This document shows, piece after piece, positions 12,798-24,291 of a stretch of DNA of 64,000 nucleotides. Position 1 is the stretch's first letter; the number at the start of each line of letters is the position of its first letter. The stretch spans positions 22,569,614 to 22,633,613 of the forward strand of contig NC_134015.1 in NCBI RefSeq assembly GCF_040712315.1, read 5' to 3'. Made by a program: the position numbers and the translations under genes. The DNA is from Castanea sativa (Eukaryota; Streptophyta; Magnoliopsida; Fagales; Fagaceae). The notes under the pieces are model-generated. The model made no database searches, had not been told where the DNA came from, and worked only from the letters and a program-made list of their open reading frames with translations.

Positions 12798-13696
12798 GCC
12801 AACCGTTCTAGAACCTTATCTATATACCCAGTTTGTGATAAACCTAACATCTTATTCTTGTGATTTCGCCAAAACCTGATCCCTAGAATAAAATTAGTCT
12901 CACCCAAGTCCTTCATATCAAATTGACTTGACAACCAAACATTTACTGATGACATTACCCCTACATCATTTCCAATGAGTAGAATATCATCAACACAAAG
13001 CACTAGGAACATTACTATTTTGTCTCAATGTCTTTTGTACACACATGGTTCATCAAGATTTTGTTCAAAACTAAATGATTTGATTGCTTGATCAAATCTG
13101 ATGTTCTATGACCTAAATGCTTGCTTAAATCCATAAGTGTACCTTTTCAACTTACATACCATATGCTCTTGGTTCTTTGTTATGAAACCTTCCGGTTGCA
13201 TCATATAGATTTCTTCTTCAAGATTGCTATTAAGAAATGCAGTCTTAACATCCATTTACCAAATCTCATGATCATAATGAGCAGCAATAGATAAGAGAAT
13301 TCTGATAGATTTAAGCATGGCTACTGGCAAAAAGGTTTCATCATAATCAATACCTTCTTTTTGTGTATACTCTTTCGTCACTAGTCTTGCTTTAAAGGTT
13401 TCAACATTTCCATCTATCCCTCTCTTCCTCTTTTAAACTCATTTGCAACCAATAAGTTTAATGTCATTAGATGCCTTTACAAGATCCCATACTTGATTGG
13501 AATACATAGAATCCAATTCATATTTCATAGCTTGGACCCAATGATGTGCATCTTTATCATTCATTGCCTCTTCATAAGTGTAGGGATCCGATTCAGCCTC
13601 TTCTGAGATAGCTTCATAAGTTTCTCCCAAACCTATAAATCTTATAGGCGGCCGAACAATTCTCCCACTATGACGAGGCATCTGTGTACTAGTCAT
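12704..13696 (-). pseudogene. Copia reverse transcriptase, broken
   Basis: The N-terminal RT block (13439-13696) contains EEAMNDKDAHHWVQAMKYEL. The middle is readable but has stops; fragments such as TFKARLV and MDVKTAFLNSNLEEEIYM can be seen around 13150-13430. 12704-13012 holds the catalytic motif as CVDDILLIGN (family usually YVDD). At least three in-frame stops interrupt it, several explicable as CAA/CAG to TAA/TAG or TGG to TAG changes. Confidence 0.88.
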
Positions 13697-13759
13697 CTCT
13701 TAAGTAATATCTTGTGGTGTATCTAATACATCCGCATTATCCCTAGTTTCATCCATTGG

Positions 13760-14695
13760 TTATTCAACTACATGTTCGTTCATTTCAACCAAAACAACTC
13801 TACTTCTAGGAGTATAATCATTCATATAGTCATTTTCCAAGAATTTGGCATTTGTGCTAACAAATACTTTATTATCCTTATGACTATAGAATAAACTTTC
13901 AATAGTTCCTTTTGGATACCCTACAAAGAATACCACTTCTGTTTTAGACTGTAACTTGTCAGACTTTCCTTTCAACACATGTGCTAAACAACCCCAAATA
14001 TGGAGATGTCTCATACTAGGCTTATGCCCAGTCCACAACTCTACAGGTGTTTTAGGAACATACTTTGAAGGTACTAAATTCAGAAGATACATTGCAATAC
14101 TTAAGGCATATCCCCAAAAGGAAATTGATAGAGTCGAATAACTCAACATGAATCTAACCATATCTAAAAGAGTCTTATTTCTTCTTTCTGCTACACCATT
14201 TTGTTGTAAAGTTCCAAGTGCAGTCAACTGAGATATAATCCCATTTTCAGTCAAGTAATCCTTGAAATCCCCAAGAAGGTATTCGCCACCTCGATCAGAT
14301 CAAATGGCCTTTATGCGTTTACCAAATTGATTCTCAACTTCAGTCATAAACTCTTTGAACTTTTCAAAAGTTTCAGACTTTCGTTTCATTAGGTACACAT
14401 AATCAAATCTAGAGTAATCATCAGTGAAGGTAATGAAATACTCATAGCCACCTCTTGCGTAGATTGACATAGGACCACATACATCTGAATGTACTAGTTT
14501 TAGCAACTCTTAGGCTCTTCTACCTTTTGCATTAAAAGGTCGTTTGGTCATTTTACCCTCCAAACAAGATTCACAAACTGAAAAACCATCAAAGTCCATG
14601 AGCCCTAAGAGTCCATCTTTGATAAGTCTTTGAATTCTGTTTGAATTAATATGACCCAAACGTAAGTGCCAAAGATATGCATCACTTGTAGAAGG
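13760..14695 (-). pseudogene. Copia integrase, broken
   Basis: The zinc-binding pre-integrase motif (WHLRLGHINS ... CESCLEGKM) is encoded at about 14550-14690. The core follows with LVHSDVCGPM, FTDDYSR and, after a stop near 14300, SDRGGEYL and QQNGVAERRNKTLLDM, which supply the D-D-E residues. Its ancestral role is insertion of the cDNA. Stops at about 14510 and 14300 separate the fragments. Confidence 0.88.
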
Positions 14696-15157
14696 AAACT
14701 TTCTCTTTAAGGATTTTACATGAGAGTTATTATCTAATTCAGAATTGTATAATTCATGCTTATCATAAGTTAAAATATAAAGACCATCTACAATAATGCC
14801 AGAACAGATAAACATTTTATCCTTCTTTATTATAACATTGTCTTTTAGGATAACATAATATCCATGTTTACCTAAATAAGTTGCAGAATTTAAATTCCTA
14901 CGAACATTAGGTACATACAAACAGTCTTCCAATATTAAAAATCTAGATTCAAAAGATAAATTAAACACTTCAATAGCTACAACTAGAATCCTGCTCCCAT
15001 CAGCCAAGGTAAGAAACATTTCTCCTTCATTCAGCTTTCTGGTCTCCTGAAACCCTTGCAAAGATTTGCAGATATGATTAGTACAACCTAAATCGACATA
15101 CCAGGAATCTATGGGATTTTGTACTAAACATGTTTCAAGAAGGAATGTACTTTTCAT
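14510..15157 (-). pseudogene. Copia aspartic protease and pre-integrase segment
   Basis: Reads WYVDLGCTNHICKSLQGF near the N-terminus, matching the Copia protease site, but the usual D-S-G is D-L-G here, which would abolish the catalytic triplet. The downstream LADGSRI and LYVPNVRRNLNSATYL blocks are typical of the protease-integrase linker. The region runs directly into the integrase zinc finger. The 215-residue frame is long for a decayed element. Confidence 0.85.
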
Positions 15158-15164
15158 ACCTTTA

Positions 15165-15976
15165 TTCTTGGCAGCCTTAAATATTGGACAATTCCTCTTT
15201 CAATGCCCTTTCTCACCACAATGAAAAGACTTTCTTATGGTTTTCTTTCCTTTGTTTGCAACTCCTAAGGTAACTTGTTTACCATCTTTCTTGGTGAAGT
15301 CCTTCTTCTTTTTACCCTTACCTTTCGACTTAGGTTGAGAAGTAGAAGTTTCAGCCATATTGGCATCAACATCAGAAGTACCAAGGATGCCTTTCGCCGC
15401 TACTAACTCATTCATTAATTCAAACAATGAATAAACATTTTTGTTCATATTATAGTTAAGTCTGAATTCCTTGAATGATTCTGGTAATGACTGGAGTATC
15501 ATATTCACTTAGGATTCTCCATCAATATCGGCATTTAAAACTTCCGATATATTCATATTAGAGATCATACTAAGACAATGCTCCCTCACTGAATTAGCTT
15601 CAGCCATCTTGGTATTATAAATCTGCCTCATAGTTTCTAGCCTTGCCTAACGACCTTGCTCACCAAACATCTCCTTCAGACTTAGCATTATGTCTGAAGC
15701 TAGTTCTACATCCTGCATTTGATACTGTAGAACATTGGAAATAGATGCTAGGATATAGCACTTAGCCATCTCATTAGATTTCTGTCAAGGATCATATCGT
15801 TGTTTTTCCTCAAGAAGAGCATCTAATGATAGAAAGCTAGGACATGGTTGAGTAAGCACATATTTGTGCTCTTCAGCAGTAAGAACAATGTCCAAATTTC
15901 TTTTCCAGTCAACATAGTTGGATCCAGACAATTTGTTTTAATTAAGAATAGCAACAAGTGGGCTAAATGATGCCAT
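15165..15976 (-). pseudogene. Copia gag (UBN2-type) with CCHC knuckle
   Basis: An ATG at 15976 starts MASFSPLVAILN, a stop, then NKLSGSNYVDWKRNL, the start of a UBN2-type gag. Further stops occur before NMILQSLPESFKEF (15508). A Lys-rich stretch (KSKGKGKKKKD) precedes the zinc knuckle FHCGEKGH, a stop, then KRNCP, near 15180-15225. The protein would form the virus-like particle. At least four stops make it dead. Confidence 0.85.
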
Positions 15977-17344
15977 GATTTTAAATCTGAAAATAACAAA
16001 CATGAATATAATTAGTAAACTAGACATTGTCAATTTAGCATATAAACATATATTATGGAATCTTAATAAAACGATAATATAAAATATGCAACGACAACCC
16101 AATCTTATGTTCAATATCCCTCAGAATAGAGTGAATATTAAATACTATGATTGATTGAGAACTATTCTCATTATAAGTGTTATCATAATAACTCTTATCT
16201 AATACTAATAATATACCCTTCGTACATTTAGCCTCTAAGTAAAAATAGTAAGAACTCAGCATAGATGATATTATAATACTTAGTCTAGTATATACCATTG
16301 TCTAGAATCATGTGTAGCCACATTTAATCTCCCTTAACAGGTTTATTTTGTAGTACCATGATACAAAACACCCTCCGCATGGATTGCAAAACTCAAGGCT
16401 AAAACAAGGCGTTTGATCAAACCACTATAAACCAGGTAGTTCAATCTTGTAGCACCATGAAATAAATACTCTTCGCATGGAATGCTAAGCTCGAAGCAAA
16501 GACAAAGTATATATTTCATACTACTATGAACAGATAATGAAAGCCATGAGATGCAACCCTTGTATCTCTCTCCCACTAGATATTTTAAATTAAAAGTTTT
16601 TAAGATCAAGAACCATAATAATGCTAGAAACCCTTGAAAAACATAATCCTAATCTCATTAGGAATAAATTTCATTAAAGGATTTTAATAGGAAACTAAAA
16701 TACTTTAATTCTAGCATTAATATATACTATTTGATCATAAATATAAATCACTAGACTAACATCTACATGTTAATCATTCAAGAATGAAAGCTATTCATTC
16801 AAACATGTACGTTAAGCAAAAATCAATAACAATTGGCAATATTAATTATAAAGCATTATAATAAACTCATGCCAAGAGATACATTTATATGCAATCGGTG
16901 CAAAACAAGGTGCACGTATATGAAAGTTATATACCAGTTACATTCATATGCCATGATTCATATATATATATATTAGTCATCTAGAAGGGTATGGAACTTC
17001 ATTCTATATATCTCATATATAAATCATCCAAGCGGTGCAAAGCAAGGTGCACTAACCAAGTGCAATAAATGAATTCAACTGTGGGCCTTGAAAGCTTGGT
17101 AAACAATCTACAGATGATAAGCAATCAAAGTTAAATTGTCTATTATAGCCAATCGGTGCAAGAAAGTCCAAGTGGTGCAATGAATCGGTTCACGCACATG
17201 ATAGTTATTGGAATAACTATATTCAAACCATAAACTTCACGCACATGAAGGCTAAGACACAGCACCCAACTAAAGCCAAGATGTCCATTCAAAGAAAGTA
17301 GTTATTGTCCATTGACAATCACTACTCTCAAGGGTAGTTATAGA
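15977..17344 (-). other. Copia 5' leader (internal part, left of the MULE)
   Basis: Non-coding leader between gag and the MULE insertion. It contains internally repeated blocks: GTAGCACCATGA...GCATGGA near 16350 and 16450, and CGGTGCAA(A)-type motifs with ACGCACATGA near 16895, 17033, 17154 and 17190-17245. The last 10 bp (17335-17344) are the MULE target duplication. Confidence 0.6.
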
Positions 17345-17459
17345 GGGAAAATTTGGGAAACAGTACAGGATGGAAAAAAATTTAGGACGAAAGCATGCGT
17401 TCAAACTTAATTAGTAAGTTGGACTCTTTTTGGAAGTCGAGTTTAGTATACTCGACTTC
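17345..17459 (+). repeat. Giant MULE left terminal inverted repeat
   Basis: Begins GGGAAAATTTGGGAAACAGT and ends with the first palindrome GAAGTCGAG...CTCGACTTC. It is the reverse complement of 31573-31687 with few mismatches, which lie in the outer 40 bp. Weaker homology continues inward (TGACGTGGATTAAAAA is shared by both ends). Confidence 0.93.
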
Positions 17460-17720
17460 TTACTAAAAATATTTCTGACGTGGATTAAAAAAAGAGGAAA
17501 AAAGCCAGGTGGAATTCTATAAAAGCGAGTAACTGGTACTCGACTTATGAAGTCGAGTACAGTGTACTTGACTTATGAATAAACAGTTAACCGTAGTAAA
17601 ACTACTAAAAACGAGTACCAGATACTCGACTTCCAAAAAAGTCGAGTATCCTGTACTCGACTTCCACTGCGGTTAAAATTTGTTTTTTTGTCTTCTAATC
17701 CGAGTATCGTATACTCGATT
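17433..17720. repeat. Left array of GTCGAGTA palindromes
   Basis: About six imperfect palindromes, consensus GTCGAGTA, 3-7 bp, TACTCGAC, at about 17433-17459, 17525-17547, 17550-17576, 17610-17633, 17641-17663 and 17700-17720. The counterpart array is at 31231-31599. Arrangement at both ends suggests transposase or host-factor binding sites; that role is inferred. Confidence 0.85.
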
Positions 17721-17732
17721 TGCCTTCTCTCT

Positions 17733-17912
17733 ACGCCGTTCCTCTCTCTCTCCGGCGTCTCTCTCTGTATACGCCGTAACTGTCTCTCTCTCCGGCGTCT
17801 CTCTCTTTCTACGCCGTAACTCTCTCTCTCCGGCGTCTCTCTCTCCGGCGTCTCTCTCTTTATACGCCGTAACTGTCTCTCTCTCCGGTGTCTCTCTCTT
17901 CCTACGCCGTCG
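17733..17912. repeat. CTCTCTCC-GGCGT minisatellite
   Basis: Blocks of CTCTCTCTCCGGCGTCTCTC alternate with TACGCCGTAACT over about 180 bp with slightly varying unit length. The result is a pyrimidine-rich strand with spurious ORFs on both strands. It lies just inside the left MULE end and ahead of the mobile-domain gene, so it may be part of that gene's 5' region. Confidence 0.7.
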
Positions 17913-18668
17913 TTTTCTCCATCCATCATCAACCAGCAGGTTTGTTTTCTCTCTCTCTCTCTAATGTGATTTGTTTCTCTTTATTTATTGGCTGAAATGG
18001 GTTTTGATTTGGTTTTTAGGTTTAGTGATTTGGAGATTTGGGTTTAGTTTTTATTTGTTCTTGTTATGCATCTGAATCGTCTAATTATTTATTTTCTATG
18101 AATTTAATCTGCCCAAATATAATCAACCAAATCATGATTTACCTATATAATCAACCAAATCATGTTTGTGTACATTGCTATCTGGAATGATTCAATTTTT
18201 GTAGCTTTCTCAAACAAACTAGAAGTTTTCAGACTTGTCAATTACTCAAAACAACAGAAGCACCGACTTAAAACTTCGATACATACTTGTTTTTATTTTA
18301 TTTGTTCTTGTTATGCCTCTGAATCTTCTAATTATTTCTTTCTCCCTCTTCCACCTATATAATCTGCCCAAATCATGATTACTTTTCTATGAGTTTAATA
18401 GTATCTTAGTTACTTTGTGTAGATAGTGCTCTTGAATGTTAGTTGTTTCTTATGTGCTAATGGTTGACTGAAATATGTTAGGACTAATTCAATTTTTGTG
18501 TTGGTGGGCAAACGAATGTGGCAGTTCAAGCCAAGTCATTTGTATTGTTTCCCTTGATTAATATTGTTCTAGTAGAGCATAGCTCCTCTTTATCCATGTT
18601 CTGCTTGAGCTTGACTTTTTTGATCTCCTTTTCTTGTTATGCCTTATGACACATAAACTTTTTGCAGT

Positions 18669-21208
18669 ATGACGATAGATCCTGGACCTATTGATCGTAG
18701 TGTATTGACGGAACAAGTTAAACATCGATCTGAGTTACTGTGGAACCCTGGGGGACATGTAATTGCATGAGTTTTATGTAACTATGCATTCATGTCACAA
18801 CTCTAATTAGCCATAAATACTAAATATTTGCATACGTTTTTCATCTATTGTTATAATATTTGTAGGATCCTCCTGGCACACTGGATTGTCGAAGTCGCCA
18901 TGAAGAATTGAGACTTCAAGATCCTATGGTAGATGATCGTGTCCTTGCCATTGTGAGGTTACTTGGTCTAGAGGGTTTGCACTTGGTCCCATCCATACAG
19001 CTTGACCATGCACTGATCACTTCATTTGTAGAGTGATGGCGCCCAGAGACCCATACATTCCACCTACCACATGGTGAGATGACGATCACATTGCAAGATG
19101 TGGAAGTTATCATGGGGTTGCCCATTGAGGGTGAGGCAATGGTTGGGCCTTCTAAAAGAATTTGGGAAGACGTGTGTGCTGAAATGCTTGGAATTCAAAT
19201 TCCAAATGGCCCTCAAACTGTGCTAAAAGGTCAAAGGATTCTAATACCCGCACTTGTTGAAAGAATCAGACAACCACTGCCTCCGAATGCCAATGAGATT
19301 CAAGTTCATCAGTATGCTCGTTGTTATATACTAGCCCTACTAGGAGATATGGTTTTTCTTGACAAGTCCGGAGATAGGGTCCATCTCATGTGGTTAAAGT
19401 TCATGCAGAACCTTCGTAATCCACGCAAGTATAGTTGGGGTAGTGCAGCCTTATCATGGTTGTATAGGCAGCTGTGCAATGCAACCGACAAGAAGGCAAA
19501 GCAGATTGGCGGACCACTGATTTTGGTCCAATTGTGGATATATGTTAGGTTCCCACATATGTCCCCTCAGATGGTGCCCCAACCCGAGGGTGTTTATGGT
19601 CCACCACTACCACCAATTCCTCTTGCTATGAAGTAAGTATCTATTGCATAATTAGTAAAACTCATGTATTATGCCACATTTTTATACGTAAACAGATGAT
19701 GCTAATGACCATGCAATGTTACTTGCTTGTAGGTGGACATGGGCGATGTGTACAAAGAATGCTCCCACGCACGTGCTTTCCGCATATCGCAATCAAATTG
19801 CCACGACACGGCCCGACCAGATATAATATTTATACATCCATAACATCTTATGTCCTTCAAAAAGTTTTTCATTGCCAACTATTGTGGTACTTGTTATGCA
19901 AATTATGGGAATAGACTGAATGTGTTTGCTTTACTTGGTGGCTTTTGTAGGTTAAGTGGGAGCCATACGGAAATGACTTGAGCCACCTTCCTCCTAGTTT
20001 TAGCATTGAGGGAAGTAACGTATGGAGGTCAACCGTTCCACTTATATGTTTTTGGCTTGTAGAGTTCCACCTACCCGATCGTGTCCTGCGACAGTTTAGG
20101 CTAAAGCAGGAACAACCCACAGATGCTAATACCAATCATGCTTTGCACAAAATAGATGCGAGGGGCAAGGTAGAGAAAAATTGGTCAGTGGAACATGCAG
20201 TCCATATTCAGAAGTGGAATGATCGTGACGAATACGTTTGTAATGCACCCAGGATGGAGGAGATGATGTCACGTCATCATCCATATATGGTGTGGTATCG
20301 TAGAATCACTCGACTGTATATCGACCGCACTAGTGCTAAGATGGACATTTTGGTAATGTGCATTAATTACTTTTTCACTTATATGTTATGTTTGATGTTA
20401 TGTATGTGTTGTACTTAATATATGCCCGTGATTTAATGACAGCTTGCAACCCAACTGGCTATCCTCAACTGGTTCAACGAAGAATCTTATGAATATAAGT
20501 TCATTAAGAAGGCCCTTGAGGATGTGGATGAGGTTGATCGTATCGAGGTGCCAGCCAATGATGAAGCAGCAAACCGATCGAAATACCGGATGTAGGGCCC
20601 GCACGAGCTTAGCTGCTCCAATGACACGTTATCGACCTGCCCCTACCCCTCCTTTGGCCACTGTGACTCCTGTTCCACCTGTGTCCACCCCTGAGGACAC
20701 AACCAGCCCTCCCATGCCACCCATCCCTCCCATTGACACTGGATCTCACTCGCTATTTACCCATGCTGAATTTGAGTCCTCCCCACACACCACCACCGTT
20801 GACCACCACTCACCCATGGCCCCGTCCTATAGCTCCCCCCAGATAGTTATACCCACCCCTAGCCTTCAAACACCCCACGTTGAGCTTATGTCTACCAGCC
20901 CAAGTCAGACACAATCACCTCCTACCTCCTCTACCTTGATACATGTTCCACAAGCCACGCATCCACATGAAAGTGACATTGAGCAGGGGCAAGGTGACCA
21001 AGCTGAGCAGCCACAGGATGCAAACGCTGACGCTCCACCCAAACGGAAATCGACTCGCGCCATCCAACCAAAGAGATGCGGCACAGGTTCCCACCTGGTA
21101 TTCCAAGTGGTTTACTCTGTTTTTGTAATTCCATATATTTTTTGGGTTTCTTTGTGCATGAATTTGTTTGTTTGTGACAGCTTAAAATATAACATTATGA
21201 GCAGGTAA
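18669..21208 (+). pseudogene. Plant mobile domain (PMD / MAIN-like) gene carried by the MULE
   Basis: Exons are inferred at 18669-18758, 18866-19632, 19733 to about 19830, 19951-20352 and 20443 to about 21100, mostly with good GT-AG sites. Exon 2 contains VDDRVLAIVRLLGLEGLH, TFHLPHGEMTITLQDVEVIM and the NANEIQVHQYARCYILALLG block of the PMD domain. Exon 4 adds VKWEPYGNDL, VPLICFWLVEFHLPDRVLRQ and DEYVCNAPRMEEMM. The last exon is Pro/Thr/Ser-rich. PMD proteins occur as host genes (MAIN, MAIL1) and inside Mutator-like and other plant transposons; their biochemical activity is unclear. Lesions: TGA at about 19035 where the family usually has Arg (VE-stop-WRPETHTFHL), a one-base shift near 19821, and a stop at 20593-20595 before the Pro-rich tail, which continues in another frame. 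Confidence 0.82.
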
Positions 21209-22217
21209 CAGAGCATGTTCCGGCCAAACAATACACCAGACGCAACCAGAAAAGAAGTAAACGAGGGGATGGTGCATCATGACTATTGGAATCCTATAAG
21301 GGCTGCTGCAGTCTTGGAATCCTATGCAGCTAACCCTTTGTGAGTTCTGATTTTATAGCCAATTTGTTTTTTCTTCTTAGCTAGACTTCTTATGGTTATA
21401 AGTCTGAGTTTTGCTTGATTTTTTGCTTTACAAAACTTGCAATTTTGTTGGGTATATCTGATATGTAACCTTAGGTATTTTTTCTGTCATTTTGATTATT
21501 TATTACTTATTTAACTTTATTATCTGCTATCTATAATTCTGTAAATTTTCAGAACAAATGAGTATAGAATTACTCCTAGGCATGTTGATCTCTAAGTTGT
21601 TTTAGCACAATCGTTGATGCAGTAGATGACACCACAGTTTTGAAACCCAGAGCATTCAAAGAACTAAAAAAGATAGAGGTTCAAGGTTTTTGGACTGGTG
21701 GATTATTGAGTTTGCTAAGACTGTTTGTTACTTTCTCTGCTTGCTAAGAAAAATTCTGTTAGTTAATTGGATTACTAAAGGAGAAAGATTGACATTAATA
21801 AATGACTTAAACAAAAGGTAAACGGTATGACTTTTGAGAGGCAGCTGAGTAGTGTATTTGACTTGAGAAATTGGAGGGAGAGAATGTGTAAAGGAGAAAG
21901 ATTTCCATCAATGAATGAGTTTAAACAATGTAAATGGTATGAACAGAGGTTTCCAATATCAATTAGTAATGAAAACTGTAAACTATCTCAATCAAATTCA
22001 TTTTGTAAACTGTAAACCAGCAAAAATTATGTAGTTTATCAAAAATTATTTTATAATATGAGCAGTGTTGTGGTTGTGTGAGATAAAAGATTTGTGAGAA
22101 CTTGAAAGAGTAGGGAACTTGAAAGATTTGTGAAGCTGAGTAGTTTGGTGAAGCTGAGTAGGGAAAGATTTGTGACAATCCCAGCTCACAGGCCAGCTGA
22201 GTAGTTTGGTGAAGCTG
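21209..22217. other. MULE interior, no supported gene
   Basis: Follows the mobile-domain gene and may contain its 3' end. Around 22085-22215 the segments GTAGTTTGGTGAAGCTGA and AGGGAA(A/C)TTGAAAGA recur several times in a short internal duplication next to the LRR fragment. Otherwise nothing recognisable. Confidence 0.4.
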
Positions 22218-22347
22218 AATTTTACTGGTAATAAGGTATCTAGTTTGGTTCCATTAAGTTTAGGGAACTTGAAAGAGCTGACCCACTTAGATTTGAGGTC
22301 TAATGAGCTAAATGGTGAACTTCCTGCATCTTTCTGGTCAGGTTGAT
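22218..22347 (+). pseudogene. Captured leucine-rich-repeat gene fragment
   Basis: Plus-strand translation reads NFTGNKVSSLVPLSLGNLKE, then LTHLDLRSNELNGELPASFW, matching the plant extracellular LRR consensus (LxxLxxLDLxxNxLxGxLP). It is one to two repeats long with no signal peptide, kinase or flanking repeats. A stop follows directly after SG. It appears to be an exon piece of an LRR receptor-like gene picked up by the MULE. The parent gene cannot be identified from this length. Confidence 0.6.
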
Positions 22348-23668
22348 GGGATGCTCTCCAATTCCATGTCCTAGAAGATTGAAACTATGAACTTGAGTAC
22401 TAATTTCAATCTCAAAGCTAACACCTTTACTACATTAGCAGCTTTTCAGCTATAGGCACTAACTCAAATATTCCCAATGGTGGTTTGTTCAGTGCATTTG
22501 TTTTCTCTTACCTAGTTTGTGTGTGTATATATATAAGATGCTATATCGTACTAATCTTGATTTGGCTGTATATTGTGGTTTATGCAGGCCGCACTGCAAT
22601 GATAGGCCGCACTGTTGATGATAGCTTGACTGGGGTGGGCAAGCAGGACCAAATGGGCATCTTCTTTTGTAAAACTGTACTGTTCAATCAGCAACCTTCG
22701 TTGCTTATCAAAAAATAGCATGTTCTTGTCTATTTCATGTTATTGTAGTTACTCTGTTTTAGTGAAGAATGTTGACCTTAATTTCACATCCTTGTAATTT
22801 AGTCTTTTGATTTATTAGTTCTTGTGCCTTTCTAGTTACAAGTTTCTACTTTTCTTAAATTCTCTGAACATGTTTTCTTTTGAATTGAGTCTGAAAAGAT
22901 CATGGTGGCACTGTGTAATCATCTAAACAAGCTTACATGTAGCAGGCTTCTTAGTTCTTGCATTACAAATATCAGCTTCATCATCACACAGGTCTGAGCC
23001 AAACTTATGTTTCTAATAAAGTATTGTTTTATTTTTTTTTTAAAAAGCAAAGGGTCTGAGCCTAAGTTATTTATCTAGTTATCTAGTATTTTCTATTGCC
23101 ATCAAGAAAGAGTGCCTTTTTCCATTAAAAAGCTGCTGCCACTTAACCAATCAGTCATTGAAGATGACAAAGACCCTCTAATATCTCTATCCTAAACATC
23201 CATTTTTGGAACAACTTCATAATCAAAAATTAAAAATTAAATACTGTATTTGAAATTCAGTCTAGAGGTTACTGACAGTCTAATTCCAGAATTTAAACAA
23301 ACAAAACACTTAATAACAGTCCTCTTGCTGGTCATCCATTTTTTTTGCTGGTCATGCTGATTCAGTGCTCTTGCAGTCTTGATTTTTCTGGACTAGTAAA
23401 TATTGACTCTCCATTGTTAAAGAGACTAGGGTGTGCAAGATCAGCAGTAGTCAAAATTTCGGCTTCGATGAGAAATGTTTACCTCCATTGCCGCACCTTT
23501 ATAAACCAATGAAAAGAAATCAGATAAAGACAAGTCACATAAGCTTCAAAGGTAATAGGATATGAAAAACAACAAAGAATATTTTGATCTTGCAAAGCCA
23601 ACCATCTAATTTAGAGTGCATTTCCAGCTATGGAAAGAAACAGTTGAGTATATTTTGCTCCTTCACAG
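22348..23668. other. MULE cargo of unknown origin
   Basis: Unique-looking DNA with host-like base composition. A frame at 22485-22718 has no recognised domain, although GGCCGCACTG is repeated inside it. The stretch just upstream of 23669 ends in a good acceptor (CTCCTTCACAG), so part of it is probably an intron carried with the GSA exon. Confidence 0.35.
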
Positions 23669-23758
23669 TTTGAGGCTGGATTTACAAGCTTGGCACATAC
23701 TCCTGCAGATATCCAGAAAACAATGGCAGCTGCTGAGAAGGTTTTACAGCAGATTTAG
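23669..23758 (+). pseudogene. GSA: Captured last exon of glutamate-1-semialdehyde 2,1-aminomutase
   Basis: After a CTCCTTCACAG acceptor the plus strand reads [20 protein letters not shown] then AAEKVLQQI and a stop: 29 residues. This matches the C-terminus of plant GSA aminotransferase ([11 protein letters not shown]...DIQ...AAE.VL), the plastid enzyme making 5-aminolevulinate for chlorophyll and heme. Only the last exon, its acceptor and probably some 3' UTR (23759 onward) are visible; the PLP-binding part is absent. The frame is undamaged, suggesting recent capture. Confidence 0.75.
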
Positions 23759-24291
23759 AGTGGCAATTCCTGTATCTATAGTCTATGATTTACCTTCCCA
23801 TTTTTTCCCCTCTAGCATAATTACTGTTTTGCATGAGGATTGAGAGTGTTGTAGTTAATTTTCTTTAATGAGAACATGCATTTCTACTTATTAATGTAAT
23901 CTAATTTTCTACTTGTGGGAAGGGTATTTGGAATCACCCATCTGTGTGTATGTGTTTGTTTATGTTGTGGTTATAGTTGGGGTGCTTGGCCACTTGTGTT
24001 CTTGATGCTGCTTTGTGTCTGAATCTTCCGTTTTGATGTCCATAAGTTGGAGCTGTATGGTGCAGAGAAGAGGTAGTACCAAGATAATTCACATATTAGA
24101 AATTAGGATACCTATGTAGAATATATATATAATGCTGTGGTTTTGTCTTCATATTGATAATTTGCTCTAATATTTTTTAATGGGCCTGGCTGATAGCTAT
24201 TATTAACAATCAGTATTTTGATGAGTATGTTTACACACCACATATATAGAAATGTGTTGAATATGTGTTGATCATGGATATTACTTATTAG
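23759..24291. other. MULE cargo between GSA and TTM fragments
   Basis: Probably 3' UTR of the captured GSA exon followed by intron DNA of the TTM fragment; no coding potential was recognised. Confidence 0.35.

Noticed and set aside
17573..17964. Open frames on both strands next to the left MULE end
   Set aside because: Repetitive translation of the CTCTCC-GGCGT minisatellite.
19869..20135. Minus-strand frame opposite the PMD exon
   Set aside because: Shadow of the plus-strand exon, which matches the PMD family.
22485..22718. 77-residue frame in the MULE cargo
   Set aside because: No recognisable domain; the N-terminal half is AT-rich hydrophobic sequence typical of an intron.
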